In this document: in pieces, positions 20,306 through 32,923 of the stretch
How the letters are laid out: each line of letters starts with the position of its first letter
Position numbering within the stretch: position 1 is the first letter of the stretch
Assembly (NCBI GenBank): GCA_008477525.1
Contig: SPDT01000013.1
Span: 171,501-235,500, forward strand
Source of the DNA: Hypomyces perniciosus
Lineage: Eukaryota; Ascomycota; Sordariomycetes; Hypocreales; Hypocreaceae
Reading direction: 5' to 3'
DNA: 64,000 nucleotides
Program-made: the position numbers and the translations under genes
Notes under the pieces: generated by a model
Told to the model about the DNA's origin: nothing
Databases searched by the model: none
The model's input: the letters and a program-made list of their open reading frames with translations, nothing else

Positions 20306-23300
20306 CTACGATCCGATTTCCACTGTGTCATCAAACGGGGTCTCCGCGTCTGCCATTTCTGTATCCTCGTTATCCCCTTCATGACCTTCGTCATGGTCCT
20401 CTTCCTCGTGCTCATCTTCATGTTCGTCTTCGACTTCTTCTGCTTCGTCTTCCCCCTCTTCATCATCCTCATCTTCTTCATCGTCGGATCTTTCTGGCTC
20501 GTCTCCTTCGCTCTCGCTGTCTGCATCCTCACCGCTGGCCTCATCGCTTCGCACAGTTCGTCCAAGATGTGGGAATATCAGACCAGGAGGTACGTCGTCG
20601 TCGTAGTCGTCAGGCACATCGCTCAAATCGCTCTCGTCGCTCTCATCATCCGCAGAGTCGTGAATGCTGCCCGCCTCACTTTCAAGTTCCTCCTTATCCT
20701 CCATCTTGGAGTCATCGTGACCCTCATCGCCACCATCATGTGCGTCTCGCATATCAGCATCAAGATCCTCGCCTGCTTCTCTTCTAACTTGCGCATCTGG
20801 TCCTTCGTCGTCGCTATCGGCGTCACTGGCACCTGCGTTCGGCGTCTGGCTCCCGCGCTTGCCGCTTGACATGCTTCCAACTCTACTCCTCGGGTGGGCA
20901 GACTTGGGTATCTCCATTGAGCGAACAACAGCCTGCTCTGCTTTGCGAAGAACGTCAGGCTTTCTAACCCCTGTCTTCCGAGCTCGCGGTGCCACCTCCG
21001 ATTTTTCGCCCTCCACTGGTGTCGCAGTACCAGGAACACTGTCTTGCATGCTTGTAGGATTCAGAATGCTGCTGAGGGAGCTTGTTGGCTTAGCATCAGC
21101 CTGGGCTGCAGCTTGAGCTGCAGCTTCCAGTTTAGCTGCTACCTCCTTCGCATGATTCCGCTCCTCAATGATCTTGCTTGGTTCACGTCCAGGTAGTGTG
21201 CTGGCCACATCCATGTAAATCTTCGAGTAGCAGTCGTTTATCAAATCATCAATCCCCGCAGCTTTCATCAAGTTGGCATTCAGCTTCTTCAACTCGACAG
21301 CCTCTTTCATGCAGACAAATCCAGGGATATTTGACCTATCACCGGCTGCCCACTCTGTGATTCTCTCGCTGACGATTTCAAATTCCTCAGTCGACATAGT
21401 CTTGAACGCCTCGTCCATAATATGCGGGATGTCGTGAGCTTGTCTCAAAAGCTTAAGGTAGGAAAGGCAGCAAGACTGCCACAAATCGGTAAAGTGGTAG
21501 AAATCCGCCCCCTTCTTCCGGAGACGACGCAGAAGCTGCTCCAAATTGATTCTGTCGGACATGATGACGAGGAGTTTATTCATAAACCGCACGTACTGTT
21601 CCGTAAAGACGTGGTGTCGGCCAGGTCGCTCGGCATCGCATTTCCACACATTCATTACCATCGTCTTGGTGAACATGCTCTTTTGTAGAATTCCAAAGGC
21701 AAGGACAGCCGCCTCTTTGAGATCGCTTCCCTGTTCCGTATTGCTTTCATCGAACAAGATTTTAGCATGTCGAGCGACAATTCGGTGCTGCCAGTTGGCC
21801 TTATCCTTATCCTTGAGCCTCTCAAGGTTCCGAATGATGTACTCGTCCCAGTCCTCAGGCTCCGTAAACGAAGCATACACAGCCTTAGAATCAAGTGGGA
21901 AACCTAAGGGTTGCTCCGAAAGAAGTGTGGCTGCTTCCTTGGCGGGCATATCTCCACGCCTAACCAACTTGTGTACAACGGAGACAATCTTGTAATGAGG
22001 TTCAAGAATGGGCTCGCTGTTACGAGACTTCCTCGCATTACAGGCCACCTCGATCGCTTTCTTGAGGGTGTCAAGCACAGTCTGAACGCTAATCCTGGAC
22101 TTCGTGTCCTTGCTGTCAAGTTTCTCAATGGGAGTTTGGTACATCTTCCAATAACACTTTGCTAGCATGTAAGGATTTCTGATTCATTGTCAGCATTGAT
22201 CGTACAAAAAGAGACGACGCTCAACTCACTTCCAGTTGCCAGGCTCTCGCTCCATGGCCATTCTGAAAAGCTTGGCAGCAAACTTCCAGACTTTGTACTC
22301 GGTCATCTGCTCGTGGAGGATCTTCTTGAATGTTCCAGCACCCATATTCTCGATGAAGAACCTCTCCTGGTCTGAGTGCAGGAAGGGTTCCATGGCGAAA
22401 GGCTCTCGACTCGAGGCATACAACCGCATGCCGAACTTGTGGTACAAATCGTGGAGAGGATCCCCATCATTAGCCTCCACTTCCTGGTGCCGCGAATGCG
22501 ATAGAGCAAGAGTATAGCAGTGGATCGCGTTTCGTTGAAATTTCACGAGTTCTGCACGGTCCTTGTTCATCTTATCGGCCGTCCATAATACGGCCTCATC
22601 CAACTCGTAGTCAAAGCACTCCGCCAGTCGAAACCAAGCCTCCCAGTTATCCGCAGTAAATTGTAGCTGCAGCCTCAAGAAGGTAGCTCCTATTCGGAGA
22701 TCGTCTGTCGCTCCCGGTGTCTGTCGCCTATTTAAATCAACAGCTTTGAACTTTGTCAAAGCAATCATCCCGAGTAAGAAGAACCAGCCATGTTTCGCTA
22801 GTGCAGCCTCCGGAGTATTTGTTGCCACCGCGTCAACTGATACACCCCCAACTAATGCTTGGTACAGGCGAAGAGGATGAATAGGCTTCTTTAGGAGTTC
22901 TGTGAAGTTTCGCAGGTTGTGTATCATCTGTGGCGTTGACTTCGGTTGTCCAATAGTTTGTTGCATGTGCTCAATGGTAGTCTTGAGGTCCGATTTCAAT
23001 AGATCCTTCATCGGCATACGGTTCGCCAGAAGCATGACCTTTTCCACGAGTTGCATAGTCTGTCGCTTCTCCAGCTTTTCGTGGGGACAGCCGTGATCTT
23101 GTACTTCCCACACTCCAACGCCCAGCTTAAGGCCGTATAAATCGTAAACCACTTGTCCGAGATAATCCTCCCAGTTTTCGATGTTCTTGTTCTTCAGCAA
23201 TTCGATGCGCATAACTTTTAGGAAAATCTTGTTGGACGACTTGCAGCATTTTCGGAGGCCAACGACGTGATGAACGGCAGCAAGGAAATCCGCCAAGTCT

Positions 23301-26300
23301 TTCTCGGGGGCGATGGAGTTCTGCAGAGGCAAGCCAGCCTTGAACATAGTGTATTGAAGACACCAGGTACGAATTTGCATTTCTCGTAGCTTATTAATCA
23401 AAGACTGGAAAGTTGCATTCGACGAAGACGCTGTAATAGTGCCTATCCGTATCTCATCCTCGCACAAAAAGGCAACATGAAGTAGGCAATTCACCTTGGC
23501 AAGAGCACTTGAGCTTGACTTCAGATGATCGTCGTCAATTATGTCAAAAGCAGTGCTTTCGTTCAACGCCAATGACAAGGCCTGAATGAGAAGCTCGTCC
23601 AAGGATTTAAGAGTCCTCATAAATAGAAGGCGACGGGATTCATCCGGGAGCTTAGCGTACTTCTCGCTCTCCAAGTCGGCCACAATAATCTCAATGCTCC
23701 GGAGATGACATGAGAATCGCTTTGTTGTATACTTAATAGCTTCGTACGCGTCACCGAGCCGCGACCAGAGGAAGAGTCTCAGCTCCGTACTACTATTCAG
23801 CAGAAATTTCCATAGATCGCGCATGCCTTGATTTGCACATTCCGATATGGGTTTCTTATTCTGTCGCCTAAGCAAGCTTGAGGAAGAGACATCCGAATCT
23901 GCCGGACTAACCGGGGTATCATCAGAGATGTAGACAGATGACGGGTTAAGGACAGGCTCCAACGTTTCAATAACATGAACGGGGTTCTCCATCTCCTCCT
24001 GGAAGAGGCTGAGAAAGAAGTCCATTGTTGTCAGCTTCGAAATTTCTCGGTCCGCGGCTGCCGGGGAAATCGTTGGCATTATTACATTGTTGGGGAGTCG
24101 CAGTGTCTCCACCTTCTCTTCCGCTAGGAAGTCTCGTAATGATGTCCATAGCAGAAGAATATGCTCCCGGACAGGATTTTCTGAGAGAGATGATGCCATG
24201 ACAGATGCCCATAAAAACCTAACGCACAAGGGATCGCTTGCGGGCCTATTCAAGAGGCGAACATAGGCCGAGGCAACGTCCAACCATCTATCAAGTCGGT
24301 ACTTGGTCTCCGTTCTGGTGGCGTAGTCGACCGCACTGCTCGGATTCGTGATCCTTTCATAAATATCGATATGAAGCTCGAATAACATGGGAATAATAGA
24401 CTCAAGTTCGACGAGTCTCCCCGGAGAAGAAGATGAGTTCTCCAGTTCTCGCATAATGTGCTGATACAAGGACGAGTCCACAGAGTTGAGCATTTGAACC
24501 ACTACTGTCTTCATCGTGTCTGACCACTTGAAAGTCGTGTAGCTTGAACTCATCGTCCTGACCCATTCGAAGACGATATCCTCGCTAGTCAATTGGTCAC
24601 GTTGTTCGTTCATCTTCTCCGCAAAGTCCCTGAGGCCTTTAGCCTCATCAAATGGGATGGTCACAATCTGATCCTGAGACCCAGTTTTGGCATGCTCCAA
24701 AAATGAGGATAGCCCCAAAGTTGCTTGTTCTTTCTTGCTAAGAAAGACCATCGCGGTGTCTTCACTGAAGTTTGCTATAACAGTGCGCAAGTCTTTGGCT
24801 CCGATACGAGTGAACTTGGATGACCGATCCTCAGCGATGCACAAGTCCAAGGCTTCATCAAGATGTTTCAGTGTGTCTTTGTCTTCAATTCCGAGAGCCT
24901 CGAGCACATTCTTGGTCATTTGAAAGAGATGCTGGTCAGCGTCCTGACAAGGTCGAAGTTGGTTTGCCATCAGTGTGCTAGGATCGGCGGGTTCTTCGGC
25001 GTGTACTGTATCTGTCCTTCTCCGCACTCTCTTGCTCCTCTTCTCGGCTACGTTCTCTTCTTCAGCACCGTCAGGCAGGCCTGCGACAGACTGCGATCGC
25101 TTTCTTGTCGATATTGATGAGCTCCTTTCCGTTTGTGGCGCAGACCCTTTTGGGACATCCTCGGCAGCATCAGACATGTGGCTCTCCTTGGATTCAGGTT
25201 GTGGTGTATCTTTGCTCTGATGCGGGCTGGAGGCTTTGTCGCGTTCAGATGGCGAGTTTTGGTCGACTTCTTTTGTTTCATTATCCGCCTCTGTCATGTC
25301 TGTATCTCGCAAAGGTGATTTGAGAACCAAATCGCAGACTTTCAGAGTGTCACGGGTATTCTGTGTGCATTTCATCAATTCCAATCCGAGATGGGGCCAT
25401 GAGGAAATATCCTTCTCAGGCGAAACAGCATCGCCAGTTGGGGACGCAGCATCATCAGATCTATCCTTCAATAACTTGCCGCTCACTTGTAGATCCGAAG
25501 GAACTCTCAGAGTAGAAGTTGGATCCGGCAGGAATGGGATTGGATCAAGATGTCGTTTGAGTAATGTAGGCATCCGTCTTTTCAGCCAAGGTGCCATTAC
25601 GGGGTGTGACAGGGCCATGTCATCACCAAGGAGCTGTAGATGGTCCTTCAGTTGCTCGCCAGCCAAGCTTTCAGCGAGGGAAGGAGGCTGAACTTCCATA
25701 ATGGCAGGATCATCGTCTAACTCCACAGCTGCCTCGAGACAATACCGCTTGATCCTCCCGCTATTCATTGATCCCGCAAATCGGGCAGTCTTCCTCCATA
25801 ATTCCGGATCTGAGGGGTCTTGGTCCAGTGCGGCTATCCAGTTGTCGATCACTTTCTTCCCCTGGTCGTTGCGATAGTGCACTTGATGTCTCCTGATCCA
25901 TTTTGGATCTGTAGTGGAAGCATCTTTTAATTGGTCGAGGTAGAACTGACCATAGTTCTTGTAGGAGAGGTATAGAGCCAGAGAAAGATTGGCGGCCACC
26001 CCATCAGCACCACCTGCGGTAACGTCTAATCCCTCTGCAAATGACTCCGGCGCCAAGGCTTCTGGTCGGCCATCGATTTGGTATTCGGCTCTTTCATAGT
26101 CGGTCCTTGCCTCGCGGTATTTGAATATCTCTGACTCGAACAATTCATCGTAGGCAGCACCGGCTGCTTCTCGGGATCGGAGACCCTGCGCATGAAGCTT
26201 CAAGGCATTCTGGAAGCGTTTGAGGGCCTCATCTACCTGTACTACGTGTCAGGGGGTCGATACTACAGCTTGAATCAGTCGTGCGACTCACCTGAAGCTC

Positions 26301-26419
26301 CTTGGTAGTATCAATCTGCTCGTCGATATTCTCCTCCGGCTCGAGGTTGATAGCCTGAAAGGCAGGCTGCAACACCTAGTTAGCTACGCGCAACAAATGG
26401 ATATGGGCAGACGCACCAT
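20306..26419 (-). CDS. HIR3: HIR histone-chaperone complex subunit Hir3 (Cabin1-like)
   Basis: There are four exons on the minus strand: 26417-26419 (only the ATG), 26292-26366, 22230-26236 and 20306-22178, giving 1985 residues. The splice reading yields [20 protein letters not shown]...[19 protein letters not shown], the typical Hir3 N-terminus with its TPR-like start. The third junction joins EPGNWK to [13 protein letters not shown]. Hir3 is the scaffold of the HIR complex that deposits H3-H4 outside S phase and represses histone genes. Tetratricopeptide-like helices are visible ([24 protein letters not shown] and others). A Ser/Lys/Arg nuclear-type segment (KRSKRVRRR) lies around residue 400. 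The last ~170 residues are Asp/Glu-rich, suiting a histone chaperone. It shares a 490-bp promoter with the ChAP gene. Confidence 0.9.
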
Positions 26420-26909
26420 ATTCGCAAGCGATATGCTGGCAATGACGGGGCCAGCATCCGTGTCGGTCGTGCAATGGACTAAGTTTGCGGTTCCAAACTT
26501 ACTTACTGCTACCAATGAAGTCCCAATCGCGCGTCGCGTAGACGATTACAGTGTGGCGTCACTTTTGATAAGCTTAGCCACAACTCAATTGACTTAGCTG
26601 ACGCATATAACACGGAGCACGCAAATGGAGCGCCACGTGCGTGGCGCAGTGCAACGTCGCCTTTTATGGTCTGTGCCGCCCTGGCATCTGTTCCAGCTTC
26701 ATTCCATGGGATCCTTGCGAGAAGCTGCCGACCTAACGCTGCGGCTCCTCCAGCACCACAGATTTTACTGCGACTCCCTACGCCCTTTCCGTCGTCCTCA
26801 TGCGCAGGTGATTGTGGATTTGATTCTGATGATTGGTTGTTTTCCAACCTTCTAGTACAAACAAACTGGACGCTGTTGATCTCGCAACCGCAAGAGGTTG
26901 TCACTGACA
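26420..26909. promoter_or_regulatory. Divergent promoter region of HIR3 and the ChAP gene
   Basis: This 490-bp region between two opposite start codons is of mixed composition. Short open frames here have no domain. No TATA box is obvious on either strand. Confidence 0.45.
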
Positions 26910-29251
26910 ATGGTTGCGCCAGCAGTACCTGAGTGAGCTCTGCCCCGTATTTCCACACGCCGCGGACGCAGGCCCCTAACTCTTGATCAGACTGACGGAG
27001 GAGATTCTCCACGAGTCGATTGATGCCAGAACCGAGTCACTTGCTACGCTGCGAGAGCTTGGCCCTCCCGACCTCGTCCATCTCGTAAAGCAAGCCGTGC
27101 GCAATCCTGGGAAGCTGGTCAGTCTCTCCCACAAAGGCAATTCTGACAGACAGCTAAATCAATGAATAGACTGGCGTCTATCACCATGTCACAGGAGTCG
27201 ATGCGTCATCCTCTGCAAGCCTTGCCGCCTACATCAACACCTTAACGTACCGGGATCATGATCCAAACACCACCACTAAGATTGTTGAGGGCGTCTACTG
27301 GTATGTCCTCACAATTCGGGACTATTGGATTAGTAAGAGAAGTGTTAACAGTTTTAAGCTGCTATAATGCCTTCTCAAGGCTAGACATGCGGGTACATGT
27401 CTCCATCCCCGGCACTGTCGAGAGTTACTGCGTGGACGAGCGAGGCGAGAAGCGAAAGGCGTCCGATGATCTATGGTTGGAAACATATCTTTGCAGCGTC
27501 TTGAGGGCATATTCATACGCGGACGATGGCAGCGGAGATACCATCCGGAAAATCGTGGGCGTTCGGCGGTTCAACCCTGTCACCAATACCGAAACCGAAC
27601 ATCGCTTCCTCCACGCTGCCGAACAACTCTTCTTCAGAGGTATGCAAAACCCTAAAGCTTGGTCGACATTATCTGACTCCTATAGGATGGCAACTCGGGT
27701 CCGATTCCGTTGTGCAGGTACCGACGAATGTCTCAAATCACTTGACTGCTGGACTTTTGAAGTATCTCGAGACCACAGGTCGTTATACGTCGGGCATCAA
27801 CCTCTTTGAAAAGCTTCGCAGTCAAAGCGTTGAGGTCTCTTCGCTTCTGGCTAAAATCCTTTTTATGGGCAACGAGGAGGTTTCGGGAGTCAAGGTCTTG
27901 TACCAGTCGCTCCAGCAAACCCCGATGGACTACGTCATGCTCGACACACAGGCAGAATTCTTGCTCAAAAAAGCGGAGAAAGCTGAGACACCGGAGCTCA
28001 AGGAAGAGCGACTCAAGATGGCCCTTGGCTGCGCGGATCGTAGCACAATCGCTGCACCAAGCGAGTTTGGTACTTGGGCAAGGTTAGCCCAGGTATACGT
28101 CTCAATGGAGGACTGGGAGAACGCCCTCACGATCCTCAACTCTTGCCCTATGTTCACTTACCAAGATAAGGATACACCGTTGATGCCCGAGCCCAAGGAT
28201 GTTCACTTGCCAACACTATCCGAAACTCGACTGGATGATATTGATAGCGAGCCGGAGTCGAGATTCTCAGAACAAGTGGACCCTAGTTTGCTGAGCCTCA
28301 GAGCGGCATCTTACCGGGGTACTTTCAAGCAAGCATACAGCATTCTAACAGAAATGACGGCTAAAATAGGCTGGGATCAGCTCCTGAAGATTCGTAGTAA
28401 CGTTTTTGTCATGGAGGACGAGTATCGCTCAGAGAAGCAGGAGGCTACCCAAGCGCCCCAAGTCAAACGAAGCCCAAGCCTAGATGGCCTTCGGGGCACT
28501 CCAGACCCAACCACGAACGGAGAAGAAGCTTCCGATGATGAGGGAACCGTTGCAGTGAAACCGTCGACATTGGCCCCCAACGGAGAAAGCAGTGGCGTTG
28601 AGAAGCCATCCAGTACAGTCGACCCAGAAGAGGTCAAGGCCGATACTACTGAAAACGTACGTCCAACCCCATGCCCCACTTCTCAATCACATAGCTAAAA
28701 CTTGGTAGGGTGACCAGAACGATGAGCATTTATCAAAACTGAACACGAAGAGGCTCTGTGAGCGATGGCTAGACAGTCTCTTCATGGTGCTCTACGAAGA
28801 TCTCCGTGTCTACACCATCTGGCGCACGCAGATGGCCCAATACCGTGCCCAGCAAATACAATACAAGAAGTCAGCAGAGGAATGGGAAATTCTCGGATCA
28901 CTGGCGGAGCGCTTGCAGCATTTCGATGAAGCTGCCGAGGCATATCGGGCATGCCTGTCACTTCGATTCAGCCCCAAGGCATTGGCCGGTGTGTTGCGTG
29001 TGTTTGAGAAGTCGAAGAGCACCAGAGAAACGGTGGCTGCCGTGATCAGACTGGTAACTTGGCAGTACAGATGGTACAGCGAGTTCAGTCCAGAACTACT
29101 GCACACGATACGAACCTTGATCGAGGATGAGGGAGCCGTGAAGATAAGGAGCATTATTCAAGCAACGAGTCTACCGCAGAATGTGCTGGATTTGACACAC
29201 CATTATGCAGCACTGTGTGCCACGTTCCGCAGCAGCGGCACGGATGGCTAA
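26910..29251 (+). CDS. ChAP-family exomer cargo adaptor (Chs6/Bch1/Bud7 type)
   Basis: There are six exons: 26910-26932, 26991-27117, 27170-27300, 27359-27639, 27686-28656 and 28709-29251, giving 691 residues. Every junction keeps the frame. ChAPs bind Chs5 and Arf1 at the trans-Golgi and carry cargo such as chitin synthase to the surface. Typical family text includes ELGPPDLVHLVK near the start, EGVYCCYNAFSRLDMRV, IPGTVESYCVDERG, FRGWQLGSDSVVQVPTNVS and the TPR-like EFGTWARLAQVYVSMEDWENAL. Filamentous fungi usually have a single ChAP, so Bch1 and Bud7 cannot be told apart. Intron 3 needs the acceptor TTTTAAG at 27352-27358, because the earlier CAG would bring in a stop. Confidence 0.9.
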
Positions 29252-29684
29252 GCATAGATGGATTGCAACGCTGGGGTGCTTTTCTTGGGGCTCGAGGTTT
29301 GGTTTGAGATGGGTGAGATACAGCGGTTGGCAAGAGGCGGTAATATGCAGACCAATACTATCATCTTCTGCAATGTCATGTGTGTCTTTAGAGAGACTAA
29401 TTGCGCACATAATATCAATGTATTAGTATTGCTTCTGGGTAAAATGGCTAGTATTGAGTTCAGGCTTGTTCTTTCGGATAGAGGTACGAAGTAGTACCAG
29501 TAGCTGATTAAGCATAGACGTCACCGCGGGGTGTGCGGGGCATCTTTTGCATGGATATGGATATCTCTCCAACACCAAATTTTTGAACCGCCAGCTTCCC
29601 GCATTATCCACAATCTACATAGCCTCTGCTCACCAGTCTATTTTCCAGCGCGCAATATCATCTTGTGTTCAATCTGGTATTCAA
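29252..29684. other. Intergenic region
   Basis: This 433-bp stretch between two genes on the plus strand contains one TACGAAGTA motif variant (about 29484-29492). No gene is seen. Confidence 0.5.
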
Positions 29685-30929
29685 ATGGCTTCACCTTCTA
29701 CTGAAGATGCCTCTTCGGCCTCTTCGGCCTCATCGCCGCCTCCAGCTATTGTCTGTGTTGGCATGGCAGGCAAGCTTCCCACCCTCACTTCGGCACTACT
29801 CAGCTAGATCTGACCAACCTCATACGCAGGTTCGGGCAAAACGACTTTCATGCAGCGAATAAACGCCCATCTTCATTCCAAGAATACACCCCCCTACGTC
29901 ATTAACCTCGATCCCGCCGTGCTCAATGTCCCCTTTGAGAGCAACATTGATATCCGAGACTCGGTTAACTACGAAGAAGTCATGAAGCAATACAACTTGG
30001 GTCCAAACGGAGGAATTCTGACGTCACTAAACCTCTTTGCGACAAAGGTAGACCAGATTGTCAACTTGTTAGAGAAGCGCGCGAAACCGGACCCGGAGAA
30101 GCCTGATCGCCAACCCATCGAGAAAATCCTAGTAGACACACCCGGACAAATCGAGGCCTTCGTATGGTCTGCTTCGGGCACAATTCTTCTTGAATCCTTG
30201 GCTTCATCCTTCCCCACTGTTATAGCCTACATTATCGACACCCCGCGAACCGCCTCCACGTCAACATTCATGTCCAACATGCTGTACGCCTGTTCCATTC
30301 TTTACAAGACGAAGCTACCCATGATTCTCGTCTTCAACAAGACTGACGTCAAGGATGCCTCGTTTGCCAAAGAGTGGATGACCGATTTCGATGCCTTCCA
30401 GGAGGCTCTTCGCCAGGATGAAAATTCGGACACGTTCGGAGGACAAGAGGGCTTCGGACACGGCGGAAGTGGCTACATGGGCAGTTTACTCAACTCCATG
30501 AGCCTGGTGCTTGAAGAGTTTTACTCCCACTTGAGCATGGTCGCCGTGAGCTCTCGAGTGGGAACAGGAATTGATGAGTTCTTCGAGGCAGTGGATGAGA
30601 AAAAGAAGGAGTTCTTGGAGAATTACCTGCCGGAGCTGCAACGAAGGAGGGAGGAGAGAGAAGAGCAAAAGAAGAAGGCCCGAGAACAGGAGTTGGACAA
30701 GATGATGCAGGGTATGTCTGTGGGCGCCACTCCAGTTGTAGACAAGGCCCCCATCAAGGACGACGACGATGATGATGTGGACGTCCCGAGTGACGATGAC
30801 GACGATGGCGTGGATGATGAGACCACGAGGGAAGGTCTGCAGGCAAGATACGCGGCTGCCACGGAAGGCAAGGACGATTCCATTATGGCGGACGCGAGTT
30901 TTGCCAAATACTTGTATACGCAGAGGTAA
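29685..30929 (+). CDS. GPN1: GPN-loop GTPase 1 (Npa3/GPN1)
   Basis: Exons 29685-29769 and 29830-30929 give 394 residues. The intron has a GC donor (CAG|GCAAGC) and an ACGCAG acceptor; only this splice restores the P-loop GMAGSGKTT (residues 26-34). The GPN motif follows (86-88, LGPNGGI), then DTPGQ (131-135) and NKTD (198-201). GPN1 is needed for assembly and nuclear import of RNA polymerase II and acts with GPN3 in the cytoplasm. The C-terminus has a charged coiled-coil-like stretch ([22 protein letters not shown]) and an acidic tail. It converges on RPB12, itself a polymerase subunit. Confidence 0.94.
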
Positions 30930-31239
30930 TCACAACATGGCTTCCGGAGTGGTCGGCATTTCAGGCGTTTGGAAAGTGGGACAAAACATGCGGATACATG
31001 GACTGGGCTTTGTAATTTAGATGCCAAACGCGGCCTTTGACGAGCAAATGCATAAGACGTAATATCAATCCCCCCAAACGATGTCTAGTCCCTTCTGAAG
31101 TGCCTACCATACTTGGCAGAACGTCTCATCCCGATGTCCCCAAATCTCCCAGAACTCCTTATGCACCATATATGATCTTGTCAAATCTTCCGTATCCCAT
31201 CCAACGCATTACTCTCTTTCGTTTCGCAGTCATCACCAA
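30930..31239. other. Convergent intergenic region
   Basis: This 310-bp stretch lies between the stop codons of GPN1 and RPB12. I see nothing beyond 3' UTR-like sequence. Confidence 0.5.
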
Positions 31240-31535
31240 TCATCGAGCCTCAAACTGCACCATTCTACACAAAGCATTAATCATCAGCAGTTTGCTCAAA
31301 CAAGCTTGACTCTCATGTGAACTCACCGCTTCGTGCGCTCCTTGTACAGCACTCGTCCCGCGCAGTGCGGACACGCCACGAGCGAATCCTTTCCGAGCGT
31401 GACGTTGCCGCCGCAGTCGCCGCAGAGGTACGTCATGGCGGAGCGGGTATCGTGTCTATCGCCGGCAGCACCACGGGTGTGACCGGCGGAGGAGGCGCCG
31501 CCAGCGGTAGGGACCTGGTACTCTTCGCGAGGCAT
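31240..31535 (-). CDS. RPB12: RNA polymerase I/II/III shared subunit Rpb12 (RPABC4)
   Basis: Exons 31327-31535 and 31240-31264 give 77 residues. The C4 zinc ribbon is YLCGDCG...VACPHCAGRVLYKERTKR. The invariant C-terminal end RMVQFEAR is only obtained by splicing a 62-nt intron (GTGAGT...TAG) to the 25-nt last exon. Rpb12 is a small structural subunit of all three nuclear polymerases, docked on Rpb2/Rpb3. The start at 31535 (MPREEYQVP) gives a normal length; the frame is open further up but only with low-complexity Pro/Ser sequence. Confidence 0.93.
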
Positions 31536-32124
31536 GGCGTTTTTAAATCTGTTTCTTGGAGTTTGGCGGGAGAGAAGAGGATTCTGGCGATTGGGTTTGT
31601 GTTCGGCGGTGGTGGGGGCGTAGATGGATGGGTTGGTGTTGAAGTGGGAAAGGATATGGAAAGAAAATGGTGGCGGTGGAGGAGAATTTTGTCCGGCAGA
31701 ATTGGGGCGGTGAGATCGCAACTGGTCAAGCCGAGGATGACACTCCTTCGAACTAACTTGGAAGCATAAGCTCCGTGGGTTTGTATCTGAGTGACTACTT
31801 TTTGATTATGATTTTTTATTTATTGGAATAAAGTCTTTATTTTCCTATTCCGTCGCTGCGCCACTGAAAATACGCAGCAACTATTTCTTCTCCGGAGTTC
31901 AGAATACAAGGGAGAGATGGTGTTCCGTTCCCCGGACTGCAAGCCGAAATTGCGGGTCCGCACTCCGTATTAACCGCCGTTTCTTTCTTCTACAACTCTC
32001 GAACTCCATCCTTATTCTCCACGCCTCCGACTCTCCTTTTCCTCCGTCTCATATCCATCCTAGTCTCTCGAAAACATCTTCTACAAAACTGCTACAAAGC
32101 GTCTCTCGTCTCACCACAGCAAAT
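31536..32124. promoter_or_regulatory. Divergent promoter region of RPB12 and the HIT gene
   Basis: This 589-bp region has a pyrimidine-rich leader before the HIT start (about 32030-32110). On the minus strand, a CT/CA-rich leader precedes RPB12. A TTGATTATGATTTTTTATTTATTGG AT-rich tract lies at about 31801-31825. There is no further gene. Confidence 0.45.
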
Positions 32125-32715
32125 ATGAGTGCTACAACATTCGACCCGTTACTCCCTCCGCCATCCACAACCGAGGAAGACTGTCCCTTCTGCGCCATCG
32201 CCGCCGTCCATCCTCCATACAATCCTCTCGAGCCGCCGTCTTCAATGCCCTCAACACTCACAACACCCTCGTCCTTCGTCGTCCTCTCCACGCCCTCACT
32301 CGTCGCCTTCCTCGACATCCTCCCCCTAAGCCACGGCCACCTCCTGCTCTGCACACGCGCCCACCGACCCAAACTCACAGACGCCACACCCGCGGAGGCG
32401 CGCGAGCTAGGATGCTATGTGCGCTTATTATCCGCAGCTCTGATCCGCGCCACGGGCATAGTGGATTGGAACGTTGTGCAGAATAACGGTGCCGCAGCGG
32501 CGCAGGTCGTACCGCATATGCATTATCATCTTATTCCCCGTCCGGATATCAGGGCGAGTGGCAAGTTTCGCGAGAGCTTTACCATGTTTGGGAGGGGCCA
32601 GAGGGAGGAGCTGGATGAAGATGAGGCGGAGACGTTGGCGGAGGATTTGAGGCAGCAGGTTGCGTATTTGTTAAAACAGGAGCAAGAGGAGGCAAAGGCC
32701 AAGACGAAATTATAG
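32125..32715 (+). CDS. HIT-family nucleotide hydrolase/transferase
   Basis: This is a 196-residue single-exon protein. The histidine triad HMHYHLIPR (131-139) and the preceding WNVVQNNGAAAAQVVPH are the HIT active site, which uses the middle His to form an AMP-enzyme intermediate. A CPFC pair near the N-terminus (20-23) is common in HINT-type proteins, where it helps bind zinc. The insertion after it (31-50) and the acidic/Lys tail are fungal additions. The likely role is nucleotide-conjugate hydrolysis (HINT-like); the exact substrate is open. Confidence 0.88.
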   Translation: MSATTFDPLLPPPSTTEEDCPFCAIAAVHPPYNPLEPPSSMPSTLTTPSSFVVLSTPSLVAFLDILPLSHGHLLLCTRAHRPKLTDATPAEARELGCYVRLLSAALIRATGIVDWNVVQNNGAAAAQVVPHMHYHLIPRPDIRASGKFRESFTMFGRGQREELDEDEAETLAEDLRQQVAYLLKQEQEEAKAKTKL

Positions 32716-32923
32716 AAGTGGCATTGCGGTTATACGATATGGGAAGAAAAATAAGAACGGGGAAGGGTAGAGTGGAATGGTGTTAATGATCATGTTTAAT
32801 GTGGCTTGACCGCGTCAGGCCGGATGTATTCTAATAAATACAGGTTTCATATCCTCTACAGGATCCCACCAAAATTATGCCAATATATAATCACTTCATC
32901 TCAGCAACGCCCTTGAGTCAAAT

